Positions 1 to 9,599 of a stretch of DNA of 64,000 bases are shown in pieces. Position 1 is the first letter of the stretch. Every line of letters begins with the position of its first letter. This stretch comes from UMGS1590 sp036303105 (GTDB lineage: Bacteria > Bacillota > Peptococcia > Peptococcales > Peptococcaceae): assembly GCA_036303105.1 (NCBI GenBank), contig JAXJBF010000019.1:51070-115069 (forward strand), in the 5' to 3' direction. The translations under genes were made by a program, and so were the position numbers. The notes beneath the pieces are model-generated. The model was not told the DNA's origin and did not search any database. It was given only the letters and a program-made list of their open reading frames with translations.

Positions 1-849
1 CATGCGATCCATCACCAAATCACCGCTGGCATAACGAAAATCATAAACAGCATCACCGGAAAGCCCCATTGCCGGACCATAGTAATAGTGCGGCGGACTC
101 ATCTGTACATCCGCTAAAAAGCCATCATGCTGGTCAGTAATGGTAGCAGTACAAACCGACACCATATCATACGAAGCCGCATTATAATCCACTGTCACCG
201 CCTGCTTCGTGCCATTGTTCATTGCCGAAACAAACACATAACGCTCATGAGCCCCGCTGCTGCCAACCCGCGCACAGTACCAGCTGCCAAGATGATCGCT
301 TGCATCATAGGATACATAATATTTTTCCACAAGCCAGCGTACCTCTGGCGAAATATCACTCGGCAGCGTTGGTGTGGCTGCCACAGAACCGCCAGTAGTG
401 ATGGCAACGTCAGCAAGATAACCATCCCATTCCACCTCTGCACCGAGCGATTCTGCAAAAACACGGATTGGCAGCATCGTACGCCCATCTGTGATGCGTG
501 GCGTCACATCCATCGACTTGCTAATGCCATTAACCGTATAGCGGCTGCTGCCAATAGTGAACGCGACCACCTTGCTCCCTTTGGTCATCGTTGCCGTACG
601 CGTGCTGTTGTCCCAGACCACCGACGCATCCATCGCCTCTGCAGCTGCACGCATCGGCAAAAAAGTGCGCCCACTTTGAATATAAGGCTGTACATCCGTT
701 GCCACATAACGTCCATCCACATGCACAGTAATTGGCGCCCCATTTTCAACATACCCGCCGCCGCTTTGCAGCGGACCATACGCATACGCCGGCGTCGCCA
801 AACACACAGCTGCCAGCAAAACAATCGAAAAAATCCCTTTGCGTCTCAT
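1..849 (-). CDS. Secreted protein with copper amine oxidase N-terminal (stalk) domains, 3' end outside window
   Basis: The frame is open from the ATG at 849 to the window edge (283 codons), so the C-terminus is missing. An AAAGGGGGA ribosome site precedes the start. Residues 1-27 form a signal peptide: MRRKG, then a hydrophobic core ending ATPAYA. Two tandem copies of the copper-amine-oxidase-N1 motif follow (GRTFLPMRAAAEAMDASV and GRTMLPIRVFAESLGAEVEW). In Clostridia and Paenibacillus this domain is a non-catalytic wall or stalk module found in many exported proteins. The rest of the visible protein is rich in Tyr, Ser and Gly and matches nothing I recognise. The exported location is well supported; the function is unknown. 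Confidence 0.8.
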   Translation of the reverse strand, partial: MRRKGIFSIVLLAAVCLATPAYAYGPLQSGGGYVENGAPITVHVDGRYVATDVQPYIQSGRTFLPMRAAAEAMDASVVWDNSTRTATMTKGSKVVAFTIGSSRYTVNGISKSMDVTPRITDGRTMLPIRVFAESLGAEVEWDGYLADVAITTGGSVAATPTLPSDISPEVRWLVEKYYVSYDASDHLGSWYCARVGSSGAHERYVFVSAMNNGTKQAVTVDYNAASYDMVSVCTATITDQHDGFLADVQMSPPHYYYGPAMGLSGDAVYDFRYASGDLVMDRM

Positions 850-1004
850 AAATGATTCCCCCTTTTTGTTTTTTTCATCATACTATAATACAAATAAGTT
901 GTCTATTGTTGTTAGGAATTTTCTGCAAATATTTTTTAGCTATGATACGCTTCCCCCCACAAACGCAGCGGCGGCGGACAGCCCACGCCATCCGCCGCGA
1001 TGTC

Positions 1005-1265
1005 TTATTCTACAACCTCCAGCTTAAACACATTGATCACATCCACATCCGGGCAGCAAAACAGCATTGAGCCATCCGCCTGCGTCGGCAGCTTACCACC
1101 ATAACGCAAAATGTCAATGTAGGGAAACGCTACATGCATCGCCATCGGACACAATTTTCCACGTTCCGTGTCAAAGTCAAAGGAATCACCAATCTTATGA
1201 CCACGATGACAACCGCACGTTCCCTTCTGATCCACCAACGTCATCCGAATCTTTGGCTTTGCCAT
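1005..1265 (-). CDS. Small TIGR04076-like protein
   Basis: An 87-residue protein whose layout fits the TIGR04076 family of small uncharacterised proteins: an N-terminal strand (PKIRMTLV), a CGCHRGHKIGDSF stretch, a central block PMAMHVAFPYIDILRYGG and a C-terminal MLFCCPDVDVINVFKLE. The family has conserved Cys residues and no assigned biochemical function. An upstream in-frame ATG would add 26 residues, but the ATG at 1265 has the good AGAGGTGAG site and gives the usual family length. It lies alone between the secreted protein and a LysR gene read the same way. Metal or redox-group binding through the Cys residues is only a guess. Confidence 0.65.
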   Translation of the reverse strand: MAKPKIRMTLVDQKGTCGCHRGHKIGDSFDFDTERGKLCPMAMHVAFPYIDILRYGGKLPTQADGSMLFCCPDVDVINVFKLEVVE

Positions 1266-1350
1266 AAAACTCACCTCTTTCATCAATACTTTATGGCCAC
1301 CATTATATGTAATCCATCTTCGAAAAAACGTTGCACAAACCACACAAATA

Positions 1351-2247
1351 TTATTTCGCAGAGAAATGATCTAATAAATAACAAACGAATTGCTCCTCGT
1401 GCTCAGAAAGTGCCGCAGTTGTAATGGCTACAACTGATATCTTATGTGCAAACTCAGATATCGGAATAGGATACATCTTTACCAAATGATTTTTCACATA
1501 AAAATCATTTGCTACCAATTCTTCGATGGGTAGCCATACTGCCTCATTTTCAATGACTAATTCCATAATACTTTCTTTATTAGCCAATTTATACGTATCC
1601 CGAAAATAAGGTGCATAAATAATAGCCGGTCTATCTCTAGAGGTAGAATATGTTACCATTGATAAATCTTTTAAATCCTCTTGAGTCAAAGATTCTCTTT
1701 GCGCTATAGGATGCGTAGCGCCAACAAGTAAACAACGCGTACCTTCAAATAACAAATGCACGTTCAAATTCTTTTTATCCGCTTCCTCCAAAAATCTTTT
1801 TTCTTCCAATTGCGGCAAAGATGTCACAGCTATATTGACCGGTGAATTTTTTAATGTATCAAACACCTCCGTAACATATTGATTTTGCATCACTATTTCA
1901 TATGATGGATGTGTTTTTTTAAAAGGAATAACAATTTGATTTAAAAACATACTTGTTGCCGAATGAATACAACTAATATGAATGGGAGCCATCTCTTGTT
2001 CTTCGGTTGCATACCATCCCTCTATGATAGGTTTCATACCTTGAAACTCTTTATATATTTTCCAACCAATAGCAGTCGGTTGGATACCACGATTCGTTCT
2101 GGAAATAAGCACTTGTCCAAGTTCCGTCTCAAGTTCTTTAATGCTCTTTGACAACGCAGGTTGAGAAATATGTAATTTTTGCGCAGCAACACGAATCGCA
2201 CCAGTTTCTACAACTTTAGAAAAATATATAAGCTGATTAACATGCAT
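1351..2247 (-). CDS. LysR-family transcriptional regulator
   Basis: 298 residues, normal LysR length. Residues 1-60 hold the winged helix-turn-helix with the typical KLHISQPALSKSIKELE recognition region; the rest is a periplasmic-binding-protein-like effector domain. The ATG at 2247 is preferred over a GTG two codons upstream because the GGAAGGTGAG site would sit too close to the GTG. It is divergent from the first enoate reductase gene (start 2511), and the shared 263-bp region holds a TTGTTATA/TATAACAA inverted repeat. That is the usual arrangement for a LysR activator controlling its neighbour and itself. The effector is unknown; by analogy it may be the substrate or product of the reductase. 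The sequence is AT-rich like the next 7 kb. Confidence 0.9.
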   Translation of the reverse strand: MHVNQLIYFSKVVETGAIRVAAQKLHISQPALSKSIKELETELGQVLISRTNRGIQPTAIGWKIYKEFQGMKPIIEGWYATEEQEMAPIHISCIHSATSMFLNQIVIPFKKTHPSYEIVMQNQYVTEVFDTLKNSPVNIAVTSLPQLEEKRFLEEADKKNLNVHLLFEGTRCLLVGATHPIAQRESLTQEDLKDLSMVTYSTSRDRPAIIYAPYFRDTYKLANKESIMELVIENEAVWLPIEELVANDFYVKNHLVKMYPIPISEFAHKISVVAITTAALSEHEEQFVCYLLDHFSAK

Positions 2248-2270
2248 TTGCACTCACCTTCCATCATATA

Positions 2271-2296
2271 TTGTTATATAAAATGACTTATAACAA
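2271..2296. promoter_or_regulatory. Inverted repeat, candidate LysR operator
   Basis: TTGTTATA (2271-2278), a 10-base spacer, then TATAACAA (2289-2296): a perfect 8-bp inverted repeat just upstream of the LysR start and in the divergent promoter region of the 2511 gene. LysR proteins usually bind interrupted dyads of this kind. The same octamers recur, in the opposite order, at 11090-11123 upstream of the paralogous reductase at 11234. Confidence 0.5.
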
Positions 2297-2510
2297 TGAT
2301 TTTAACGCTTCATCAGCAAAGAGAATTTTTCATATTTTCGTTTATTTCCCTATGAAAAAAATCTATCGCCAGAGATATATAAGAGATATTTTTCGTTTTA
2401 AAAGATTTCTATTATAATACTCTCATAGGCAACCGAGATCTCCATATGTTGTCCATACGCATATTATAGCCAAAATTTTATAGTTATCTATATTAAAATG
2501 GGGTGACAAC

Positions 2511-4511
2511 ATGAAACCTTTATATAAAGAAAAATATCCACATGTATTTGAACCATTAACTGTCGGCAAAAATAAAAACATTACCTTTAAAAATCGCATT
2601 TTTCAAGCACCTGTTGGCGTTGGTGCCACTGGGGGTGGCGCAGATGACGGACGTATGAATTTAATCGGCGTTGATTTTTGGACTGGAATTGCACGAAGCG
2701 GTTTTGCAGGTTTTACTTTACCAATGGAAGTTCCTCACGATGGCAGTCATGAAGGTGTATATAATGTCGATGAAGACAAACACAACTATATGAATATGCA
2801 CTTAATGCAAAGATCAATCCATGCTTACGGCGCTAAAAGTTTTGCAGAAATCATTCATGGTGGCCCTTGTATGATTCGAAAAGATATTCCTCTCGTTGGT
2901 GCTGATAACCGCATTTATAATGGCCGCCAAGTAAAAGGCATGGACGAAAAGGATATGAAAGAAGCCATTGCTCTTTATGTTGAACAAGCGAAATTGATTG
3001 TACGCGGTGGTTTTGACGGTATCATGCTCCATTTCGCACACGGCTGGCTTCCACATGATTTTCTTTCTCCATTATCCAACCATCGTACCGATAAATATGG
3101 CGGATCAGTAGAAAATCGTTGCCGTTTTCCACTGATGATTCTTAAAGCTGTACGAGAAGCCGTTGGTCCAAATATCTGTATTGAATTACGCTTAAACGGT
3201 AGTGACGATATGCCAGGAGGCATTACTCCAGAAGATGCCGCACAACAAGTTCTTATTTTCCAAGAATATGCAGATATGATTCATATTTCCTGCGGAACGC
3301 GAATTGATGTTACAAGTCGCACCACACAGATGCCAACCAGCTATTTTCCTGGAGCACACAATGCTTATGCAAGCGAAATTGTCAAGAAAACACCGGGCGT
3401 AAAAATTCCAATTGGTACTGTTGGGGGTATTTATACAGTAGCTGTTGCAGAAGAAGTCATCGCCAAGGGACAGGCCGATTATGTTCTCACTGCTCGTAGT
3501 GCCATTGCTGATCCAGATTTTCTTATCAAAGTCCGTGAAGGCCGTGAAGATGATATCCGACCTTGCCTACGTTGCGATCTTTGCCTTGATCATGGTCGAC
3601 GCAAATCACACTTTGTTGGCAAAGAATTGGTCATGGCAAGTGATGTTAGTTTTGACCGTCGTTGTGCGGTGAATCCAACAGCAATGCAAGGAGCCACTAA
3701 GAAACGTTTTCCTGCTCCAACACGTTTAAAACAAATTGCAATTATTGGTGGCGGTGTAGCTGGGATGAATGCTGCCCTCTCTGCAGCGGACCGTGGACAT
3801 AGTGTTATTCTCTACGAAAAAACCGATAAACTTGGAGGGCAGGCATTATTGTCAGACGGCTTATGGTTTAAGCAAGAAATGAAACTTTATCATGAATGGC
3901 TTGAGCGACAAGTCAAGAAACATCCTAATATTTATATTATGATGAACACAACTGTTACACGCAAAATGATTGAAGAATCTGATCCAGATGCGGTTATTGT
4001 TGCTGTCGGAGCACACCAATTTATTCCGCCTATCCCTGGCGTAGAAAAAGCAACAATGGCCTTTGATGTATTTGGTAACGAAGATAAACTTGGTGAAAAA
4101 GTAATTATTGTTGGTGGCGGTTCAATCGGCTGCGAATTAGGCATTCATTTAAATGAGCTGGGGCACAAATGCACTGTAATTGAAATGACTCATTTTCTTT
4201 GTGGTTCTATGGAACTTACTTTACGGTTATCAACACTTCAATTTATGGAAAAGAGAAATGTAACCAGTCTTTTAGATACCAAAGTCATTTCTATTGAAGA
4301 CAATGGTGTTTGGATTGAAGATGAAGAAGGAAAGAAAGAATTTATTGAAGCAGATTCGGTTATTATCAGTGCTGGTACTAGAGAAAATAATGAAGAACGC
4401 GACCAGTTCATTGACGTATCTTTTGATGTCATTAATATCGGAGACTGCCAGAAAGCCTCCGATATCGCTCACGCGGTAGAGAGCGGCTATGATGCTGGCG
4501 CTATTTTATGA
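2511..4511 (+). CDS. Enoate/2,4-dienoyl-CoA reductase-like Fe-S flavoenzyme, subtype A (copy 1)
   Basis: 666 residues with the FadH / 2-enoate reductase layout: an OYE-type FMN TIM barrel (about 1-345), a 4Fe-4S cysteine segment (C352, C355, C358, C385), then an FAD domain (IAIIGGGVAGMNAAL) and a nested NAD(P)-binding domain (VIIVGGGSIGCELGIHL). Such enzymes take hydride from NAD(P)H through FAD, the cluster and FMN to reduce an activated C=C bond. There is no signal peptide, so it is cytoplasmic. Oddities: the FadH HGYL motif reads HGWL (W179), and the cysteines are C-x2-C-x2-C-x26-C rather than C-x2-C-x3-C-x11-C. Nearest relative in the window is the 11234 gene. The substrate is unknown; the two DASS permeases nearby suggest an imported unsaturated carboxylate (inference). 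Confidence 0.88.
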   Translation: MKPLYKEKYPHVFEPLTVGKNKNITFKNRIFQAPVGVGATGGGADDGRMNLIGVDFWTGIARSGFAGFTLPMEVPHDGSHEGVYNVDEDKHNYMNMHLMQRSIHAYGAKSFAEIIHGGPCMIRKDIPLVGADNRIYNGRQVKGMDEKDMKEAIALYVEQAKLIVRGGFDGIMLHFAHGWLPHDFLSPLSNHRTDKYGGSVENRCRFPLMILKAVREAVGPNICIELRLNGSDDMPGGITPEDAAQQVLIFQEYADMIHISCGTRIDVTSRTTQMPTSYFPGAHNAYASEIVKKTPGVKIPIGTVGGIYTVAVAEEVIAKGQADYVLTARSAIADPDFLIKVREGREDDIRPCLRCDLCLDHGRRKSHFVGKELVMASDVSFDRRCAVNPTAMQGATKKRFPAPTRLKQIAIIGGGVAGMNAALSAADRGHSVILYEKTDKLGGQALLSDGLWFKQEMKLYHEWLERQVKKHPNIYIMMNTTVTRKMIEESDPDAVIVAVGAHQFIPPIPGVEKATMAFDVFGNEDKLGEKVIIVGGGSIGCELGIHLNELGHKCTVIEMTHFLCGSMELTLRLSTLQFMEKRNVTSLLDTKVISIEDNGVWIEDEEGKKEFIEADSVIISAGTRENNEERDQFIDVSFDVINIGDCQKASDIAHAVESGYDAGAIL

Positions 4512-4529
4512 TTCTTGCTTCTTTATTTC

Positions 4530-4575
4530 AACAACCACACTGATTGATTCAGTGTGGTTGTTTGTATTTTTTTGA
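4530..4575 (+). terminator. Rho-independent terminator
   Basis: AACAACCACACTGA pairs with TCAGTGTGGTTGTT and is followed by a T-rich run. It lies 19 bases after the reductase stop, so the LysR gene at 4598 probably has its own promoter. Confidence 0.85.
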
Positions 4576-4597
4576 TCATAATAGTGGAGGTTGAACT

Positions 4598-5518
4598 ATG
4601 CATCTTGAAGATATTGGATACTTTATAAAAATAATTGAATGTAAATCCATTAATAAAGCTGCCCGGGAACTCTCTCTCACACAGCCCGCACTAAGCGCAT
4701 CCATGAATCGAATGGAACAGGAACTTGGCATAAAGCTTTTAAAGCGTTCTTATAGAGGTGTCATTCCTACAAAAGCAGGTGAAAAAATATATCAAGAAGC
4801 AACCAATATTCTTCATACTATAAATGATTGGTACCATATTGCAGATGGCAGCAATATATTACCCGAAGGTGATGTGCATCTTCTAGCACTCCCGACAGCG
4901 TATGATTTTTTAACACGCCGATTGCTGAACGATCCATCGTCAAATCAAAAAAACATACAACTATTTTTTCACAAATGCCATCGTGATGTATTTATGGAAC
5001 AATTATTTACCGATAAAATTAACATAGGTATTACTTCAATCTATTCATATGAACTTGAAAAAACAGTACGAAATATTGAACATCAAGGCTGGCATGCTTA
5101 TATCTTACACGAAGAAGAACGCGAAGTGCTAATGAGCAACCAAAATCCGCTCGCCAAACATAATTCATTATGTGCTGAAGACCTAAACACATTGACCTTA
5201 GCATGCTATTCTTATGCAGCTGATACAATAAAAAGTCAATATAAACGATATTTTAACCAAGAACATTGCTATTATCTTGATGGAGAAAATAGTATTTTAC
5301 AATTAGTGGCAGAAAATAAAGCCGTCACCATCTACCCACCAAAACTTTTTAAAGATCATCTCTTAGTAAAAAATGGCTCCATTGTTTCTAAATCCGTTGT
5401 TGATTTAGTTCTTCCTGCCACATATTTATTATTATATCCCGACGAAAATTTACTATCTCTTGCAGAGAAAATAATAATTGACCGTATTAAACAAGAATTT
5501 CTTAATCTAAGTCGTTAA
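4598..5518 (+). CDS. LysR-family transcriptional regulator
   Basis: 306 residues. The N-terminal winged HTH (residues 1-60, with KSINKAARELSLTQPALSAS) is followed by an effector-binding domain. It resembles the regulator at 13339 closely in the first 90 residues (both have KSINKAA and TQPALS), so the two are probable paralogues belonging to the two copies of the reductase module. A GTGGAGG ribosome site precedes the ATG. It sits between an upstream subtype-A reductase and a convergent DASS permease, with terminators on both sides, so it is probably transcribed alone. Likely targets are the flanking permease and reductases. Confidence 0.9.
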   Translation: MHLEDIGYFIKIIECKSINKAARELSLTQPALSASMNRMEQELGIKLLKRSYRGVIPTKAGEKIYQEATNILHTINDWYHIADGSNILPEGDVHLLALPTAYDFLTRRLLNDPSSNQKNIQLFFHKCHRDVFMEQLFTDKINIGITSIYSYELEKTVRNIEHQGWHAYILHEEEREVLMSNQNPLAKHNSLCAEDLNTLTLACYSYAADTIKSQYKRYFNQEHCYYLDGENSILQLVAENKAVTIYPPKLFKDHLLVKNGSIVSKSVVDLVLPATYLLLYPDENLLSLAEKIIIDRIKQEFLNLSR

Positions 5519-5524
5519 ATCATA

Positions 5525-5571
5525 ATATAAACAAACACGACACTTTTAACCGGTGTCGTGTTTGTTTATAT
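5525..5571. terminator. Bidirectional terminator
   Basis: A perfect 19-bp stem beginning ATATAAACAAACACG with a 9-base loop, between the stop of the + strand LysR (5518) and the stop of the - strand permease (5598). Its AT-rich flanks can act in both directions. Confidence 0.85.
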
Positions 5572-5597
5572 AAAGGGAATCTATGTAAATATAACGA

Positions 5598-7052
5598 CTA
5601 CATAATAAGAGATGCTAATGGATACATAACAACAAAGCAAAGGATCAAGGTATACGCTGCGCAAATTAAACCTAAAATATAGGGTTTCTTGCCTGGAACC
5701 CATTCTGGCAATGCAAAAATCAATGATGCTGTTGCACTAGCAGGTGGGGTACAAAAACCTGCATTGGTGCAAAGGATCAAGCAAGTTAATAAAACAGGTA
5801 AATTTGCACCGGTCGAAATTCCAATAGAAAGCAGGATTGGCGTGAGCATTGCACAAACGGACTGATTATTAGCGATATTTGTTAATACAAGGCCTATTAA
5901 ACACAGAATAAATGTCATCATAAAGGCACTTTTTCCTTCAACCATTGGTTGAATAATCGTAGTTAACCAAGCCTGAATGCCAGTAGCTTCATCAGTAAAC
6001 GCCGACCCAATTGTTAACGCAAAAGCAAGGATAAAAATAACACCCCAACTGATCCCAACAGAGAACAGTTCTGCCATATTTTTCCCTTCCTTCCATCGCA
6101 ATCCATACCAAAGCAATACCGCAACTGCGATAATAGCCGGCGTCCCTATACTGCTAAGAAACGCAGAAATAGCAACTGTTTTCGGCACAAAGTTTGGAAT
6201 CATAACAATAATAATGACGATGCAAAAGAATGCGAGCACCAATTTTTGATACGAATTTAATTTCGGCAACTGTTTAATATCTTTTCTCTGTGCTGCAATT
6301 ACCGAAACATCCGGTTTAAATACATAACGCATTGTTAAAAAATATAGCACAGAATAAATTACTGTCGTCACTACAACAACCAACATATAACCAGGATAAT
6401 TGATCGGAGTACCACCAAGAGCTTCATAGCTTGAAAATGCCACTAGAGGCAGCGATTTATACGGCAACAAAATATAGGATGTGCCTCCAATTGTAAACGT
6501 ACCAAATAAAACCAAGCAAGTCCACATATTTCCCGGCTTAAGACCATAAACTTTCGAAATCTCCATAACCAGTGGGATCATGATTAACATAGCTGCAGTG
6601 GCTGTAACCATAAAATACAAAACAACGGTTGCAATCCAGATCATTACTGCAATAAGATAAGGTTTTCCTTCAGCAAATTTGCGAGATGTTATCCAGCGTG
6701 CAATATATTCTGTAATACCTGCAGCATTTACAATATTTGTAAAAAGGAAGAAAAATAACATCAGCATAACGTTATTATGCCCAAACCCCATTGTAAATAC
6801 TTCAGATACGGTATGCCAACCACTCACACCTAAAAGCACAAGACCAAACAATGATGGCCAAAAAATATCTCCCGCAAGCAACCAACCATATACAACGCCT
6901 AAAAAAATACCTAAAATTTCAACACCTAACGGGGTTAAAGGTTCTACCGGCGTTACAACATATTTGAAACCAATCATAATTACTATAGAAATAACAGAAT
7001 TAATAACATAACCAGGTGTAAGATTGGTCAACTGCTTTTTCGAAACACTCAT
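5598..7052 (-). CDS. DASS/SLC13-family anion permease (copy 1)
   Basis: 484 residues, almost wholly hydrophobic with about 12 predicted membrane spans. The layout fits the divalent-anion:Na+ symporter / SLC13 permeases: an N-terminal PLGVEILGIFLGVVYGWL region, a hairpin-like MVTATAAMLIMIPLV segment and a second-half NIANNQSVCAMLTPILLSIG. The SNT-type loops of the family are modified here (TATAA and ANNQS). Such carriers move di- or tricarboxylates or sulfate, by Na+ symport or by exchange. An AAGGGGG site precedes the ATG. It is clearly paralogous to the 9600 gene (shared PLTPLGVE-LGIFLG) and stands beside subtype-A and -B reductases, so it probably imports their substrate or exchanges substrate for product. 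Confidence 0.88.
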   Translation of the reverse strand: MSVSKKQLTNLTPGYVINSVISIVIMIGFKYVVTPVEPLTPLGVEILGIFLGVVYGWLLAGDIFWPSLFGLVLLGVSGWHTVSEVFTMGFGHNNVMLMLFFFLFTNIVNAAGITEYIARWITSRKFAEGKPYLIAVMIWIATVVLYFMVTATAAMLIMIPLVMEISKVYGLKPGNMWTCLVLFGTFTIGGTSYILLPYKSLPLVAFSSYEALGGTPINYPGYMLVVVVTTVIYSVLYFLTMRYVFKPDVSVIAAQRKDIKQLPKLNSYQKLVLAFFCIVIIIVMIPNFVPKTVAISAFLSSIGTPAIIAVAVLLWYGLRWKEGKNMAELFSVGISWGVIFILAFALTIGSAFTDEATGIQAWLTTIIQPMVEGKSAFMMTFILCLIGLVLTNIANNQSVCAMLTPILLSIGISTGANLPVLLTCLILCTNAGFCTPPASATASLIFALPEWVPGKKPYILGLICAAYTLILCFVVMYPLASLIM

Positions 7053-7374
7053 ACATATTACCCCCTTAAAGCACTATTCTTCACGATAATTATGGATTCC
7101 ATAAATTTCATTTAAATTACACCATAGAACACTCGTTTTGGGTAATCCTAATGTATTTATACCAGGGTATAAATATCCATCCTATAAATTTATTCTATTT
7201 TCTTTGAGCCAAAGTCTATATAATAAATTAAAATTATATCCGCCTATAGCAAATTGAGGATTATGCAGCATTCTAGCAACTATGCTACGATGATTTCAAC
7301 AAAAGCAAACCATTATCTGATAGTGGCTTGTAAATATTGTATAGTCAACATTAGTACTAGGAGGATGAACGATT
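7053..7374. other. 322-bp divergent control region between permease 1 and reductase B1
   Basis: AT-rich, with no gene. It holds a 22-bp near-perfect palindrome at 7154-7175 (TATTTATACC, AG, GGTATAAATA), a -10-like TATAGT at 7340-7345 for the rightward gene, and an AGGAGG ribosome site just before 7375. The palindrome lies about 100 bp upstream of the permease start and about 200 bp upstream of the reductase. Confidence 0.5.
7154..7175. promoter_or_regulatory. Palindrome, candidate operator
   Basis: TATTTATACC and GGTATAAATA separated by AG form a 10-bp-arm inverted repeat in the divergent promoter region of the DASS permease and the subtype-B reductase. No protein partner can be assigned from sequence alone. 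Confidence 0.45.
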
Positions 7375-9363
7375 ATGAAACCGACTTACAAAGAAAAATA
7401 TCCACATTTATTTGAACCCATGATTATTCAACGTGGCAAAAAAACGTTCCGTTTCAATAACCGTGCACTTGTGGCACCTATCGGATCCGGCGCAACAGGT
7501 GGCGGTGAAGATAGTGATGGTCGTATCAACACTTTTGGTATTGATTTCTGGATGCGTTATATTCAAGGTGGTTTTTCCTCAGTATGTTTGCCAATGGAAG
7601 TTCCTATTGATGGTGGTCATGAGCACATGTTCAATGTGAATCCTAAAACATGCAATCAAATGAACTTCCAGAGATTGCAGCGAGCTGTCCACGCATTCAA
7701 TGGTTTAACCTTTGCTGAATTTCTTCATTGTGGTCCTTATACCTATCTTCCTGGTTATCCAAAACTTGCCGCTGATGATGAGCCACATCTAGGAGCACGT
7801 GCTGCAACTCGTGAAGATATTGACGATATCGTGAAACTTCATGCTCAATACGCAGGTTGGTTAAAAACCGCTCGTTTTGATGGTATTTGTTTACATTTTG
7901 CTCATGGCTGGCTTTTCAACTACTTCCTTTCACCTGCAACGAACCATCGAACCGATGAATTTGGCGGTAGTATAGAAAATCGTTGCCGCTTCCCTCTGAT
8001 GGTTATTAAAGCAGTACGTGAAGTTGTCGGTGATGACATGCTTATTGAGCTCCGTCTTAATGGTAATGATGAAGTTGAAGGTGGTATCACGCCTGAAGAA
8101 TGTGCCGAACAAGTAAAAATCTTTGAACCTTATATTGATATGGTACATATTAGTTGCGCTCATCGTCTTGATGCTATGACTCGACCAAAGCAGTTCCCTA
8201 CTGGCTTCCAAATTACAGCTCATAACGCATATGCCAGCGAAATCGTAAAAAAATCTGGCGTAAAGATTCCAGTCGGCGTTGTTGGCGGTATCTATACTCC
8301 TGAAGTAGCTGAGGAAGTACTTGCAAAAGGTCAAGCCGACTATGTCCTTATGGCGCGTTCCGCAATGGCCGACCCAGAAATCATTAAAAAAGCCAAAGAA
8401 GGCCGCGAAGACGATATTCGACCTTGCCTGCGCTGCAATTACTGCATGGACCACGGTCGCCGCGTCGCAATTTCTAAAGATCTACATTTACTCGAACATC
8501 CAAGCTATGATCGTTATTGTATGACAAACCCAATGCAATTCCAGAGTGCTTCTAAATCTTGCATTAAACCAGCTGACCGTAAAAAGAAAGTTGCTGTTAT
8601 CGGCGGTGGTGTTGCTGGTATGGAAGCTGCCATCAGTTGTGCAGATCGTGGTCACGAAGTTGTACTCTACGAAAAAACCGATCGCTTAGGCGGCCAAGCA
8701 CTTCTTTCTGATGTCATGTGGTTTAAGAAAGAAATGAAACTTTTCCATGAATATCTTGTGCGTCAGGTAAAAAAACGTATGAATATTACCGTTGTTCTAA
8801 ATAAGGAAGCTACCCCAGATACTATTGATGAACTTGACCCAGATGCTGTCATCGTTGCCGTCGGAGCAGATCAAATCATACCTCCTATTCCTGGTGTCGA
8901 AAAAGCACAAATGGCATTCGATGTATTCGGTAATGAAGATAAAGTTGGAAAGAAAGTTGTCATTGTTGGTGGCGGTGCCATTGGCATTGAACTCGGCATT
9001 CATCTCAACGGGCTTGGGCATGAATCAACAATTGTTGAAATGGGAGAATATATTGGCGAAAAATGTCAACTCACTGAACGTACTGCATATCTAAATGCGA
9101 TGAAAGAAAACAATGTTCAGTCAATGGTAAACACAAAAGTGGTTGAAATTACCGAAAATGGCGCTTATGTCGAAGGTCCAGAAGGTAAACAGTTCCTCGA
9201 AGCTGATACTGTGATCATCTGTGCAGGTACCAAACCATTGACAGAAGAACGCGATAAGTTCATTGATTGCGCTTTTGATGTCATCAACGTTGGCGACTGT
9301 GTCGATGCTTCTACTATTGTTCATGCTGTTCATACAGGTTTTAATGCAGGTTTAACTTTATAA
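7375..9363 (+). CDS. Enoate/2,4-dienoyl-CoA reductase-like Fe-S flavoenzyme, subtype B (copy 1)
   Basis: 662 residues: an OYE-type barrel, an Fe-S segment (RPCLRCNYCMDHGRR, with the fourth Cys 24 residues later in DRYCMTNP), an FAD domain (VAVIGGGVAGMEAAI) and an NAD(P) domain (VVIVGGGAIGIELGIHL). It shares with the 14340 gene a subtype-B signature absent from the A enzymes: EHMFN-NPKTCNQM and FLHCGP. W179 replaces the usual catalytic Tyr. Residue 263 is His in the C-A-H-R motif, where subtype A has Thr. An AGGAGG site precedes the ATG, and a strong terminator follows. It is presumably a cytoplasmic NAD(P)H-dependent reductase of an activated alkene with a different substrate from the A enzymes. 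The reaction itself is inferred from the family. Confidence 0.88.
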   Translation: MKPTYKEKYPHLFEPMIIQRGKKTFRFNNRALVAPIGSGATGGGEDSDGRINTFGIDFWMRYIQGGFSSVCLPMEVPIDGGHEHMFNVNPKTCNQMNFQRLQRAVHAFNGLTFAEFLHCGPYTYLPGYPKLAADDEPHLGARAATREDIDDIVKLHAQYAGWLKTARFDGICLHFAHGWLFNYFLSPATNHRTDEFGGSIENRCRFPLMVIKAVREVVGDDMLIELRLNGNDEVEGGITPEECAEQVKIFEPYIDMVHISCAHRLDAMTRPKQFPTGFQITAHNAYASEIVKKSGVKIPVGVVGGIYTPEVAEEVLAKGQADYVLMARSAMADPEIIKKAKEGREDDIRPCLRCNYCMDHGRRVAISKDLHLLEHPSYDRYCMTNPMQFQSASKSCIKPADRKKKVAVIGGGVAGMEAAISCADRGHEVVLYEKTDRLGGQALLSDVMWFKKEMKLFHEYLVRQVKKRMNITVVLNKEATPDTIDELDPDAVIVAVGADQIIPPIPGVEKAQMAFDVFGNEDKVGKKVVIVGGGAIGIELGIHLNGLGHESTIVEMGEYIGEKCQLTERTAYLNAMKENNVQSMVNTKVVEITENGAYVEGPEGKQFLEADTVIICAGTKPLTEERDKFIDCAFDVINVGDCVDASTIVHAVHTGFNAGLTL

Positions 9364-9384
9364 ACATATTTTCATTCTAATTTT

Positions 9385-9425
9385 ATAGCCAGAATAGATT
9401 TAATATCTATTCTGGCTATTTTTCA
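9385..9425 (+). terminator. Rho-independent terminator
   Basis: ATAGCCAGAATAGAT, a TTAAT loop, ATCTATTCTGGCTAT, then TTTTTC: a perfect 15-bp stem 21 bases after the reductase stop. It marks the end of the first copy of the module. Confidence 0.9.
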
Positions 9426-9468
9426 CTATCAAATAAATTTCACCTTGTTGTTCTTATAAACCTATCTT

Positions 9469-9481
9469 ATAACGCGCTATA
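9469..9481. promoter_or_regulatory. Repeated 13-mer upstream of permease 2
   Basis: ATAACGCGCTATA, an imperfect palindrome, 119 bp before the 9600 permease. The identical 13-mer occurs at 11135-11147 before the 11234 reductase. The shared sequence suggests one regulator controls both genes. Confidence 0.45.
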
Positions 9482-9599
9482 TAATAGGTGCCATTGTTAA
9501 GGTTCAAATACATGCCATATAATTTGTTTATAGAAATGATCGGTCATTCTTTGAAAACTGAAATGAGACTTTTCCAGAACACAAAGGGGTGTCTATGTT

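Noticed and set aside
127..855. A 242-codon + strand frame at the window start
   Set aside because: It is antisense to the secreted copper-amine-oxidase-N-domain gene and has an odd His/Arg/Cys composition.
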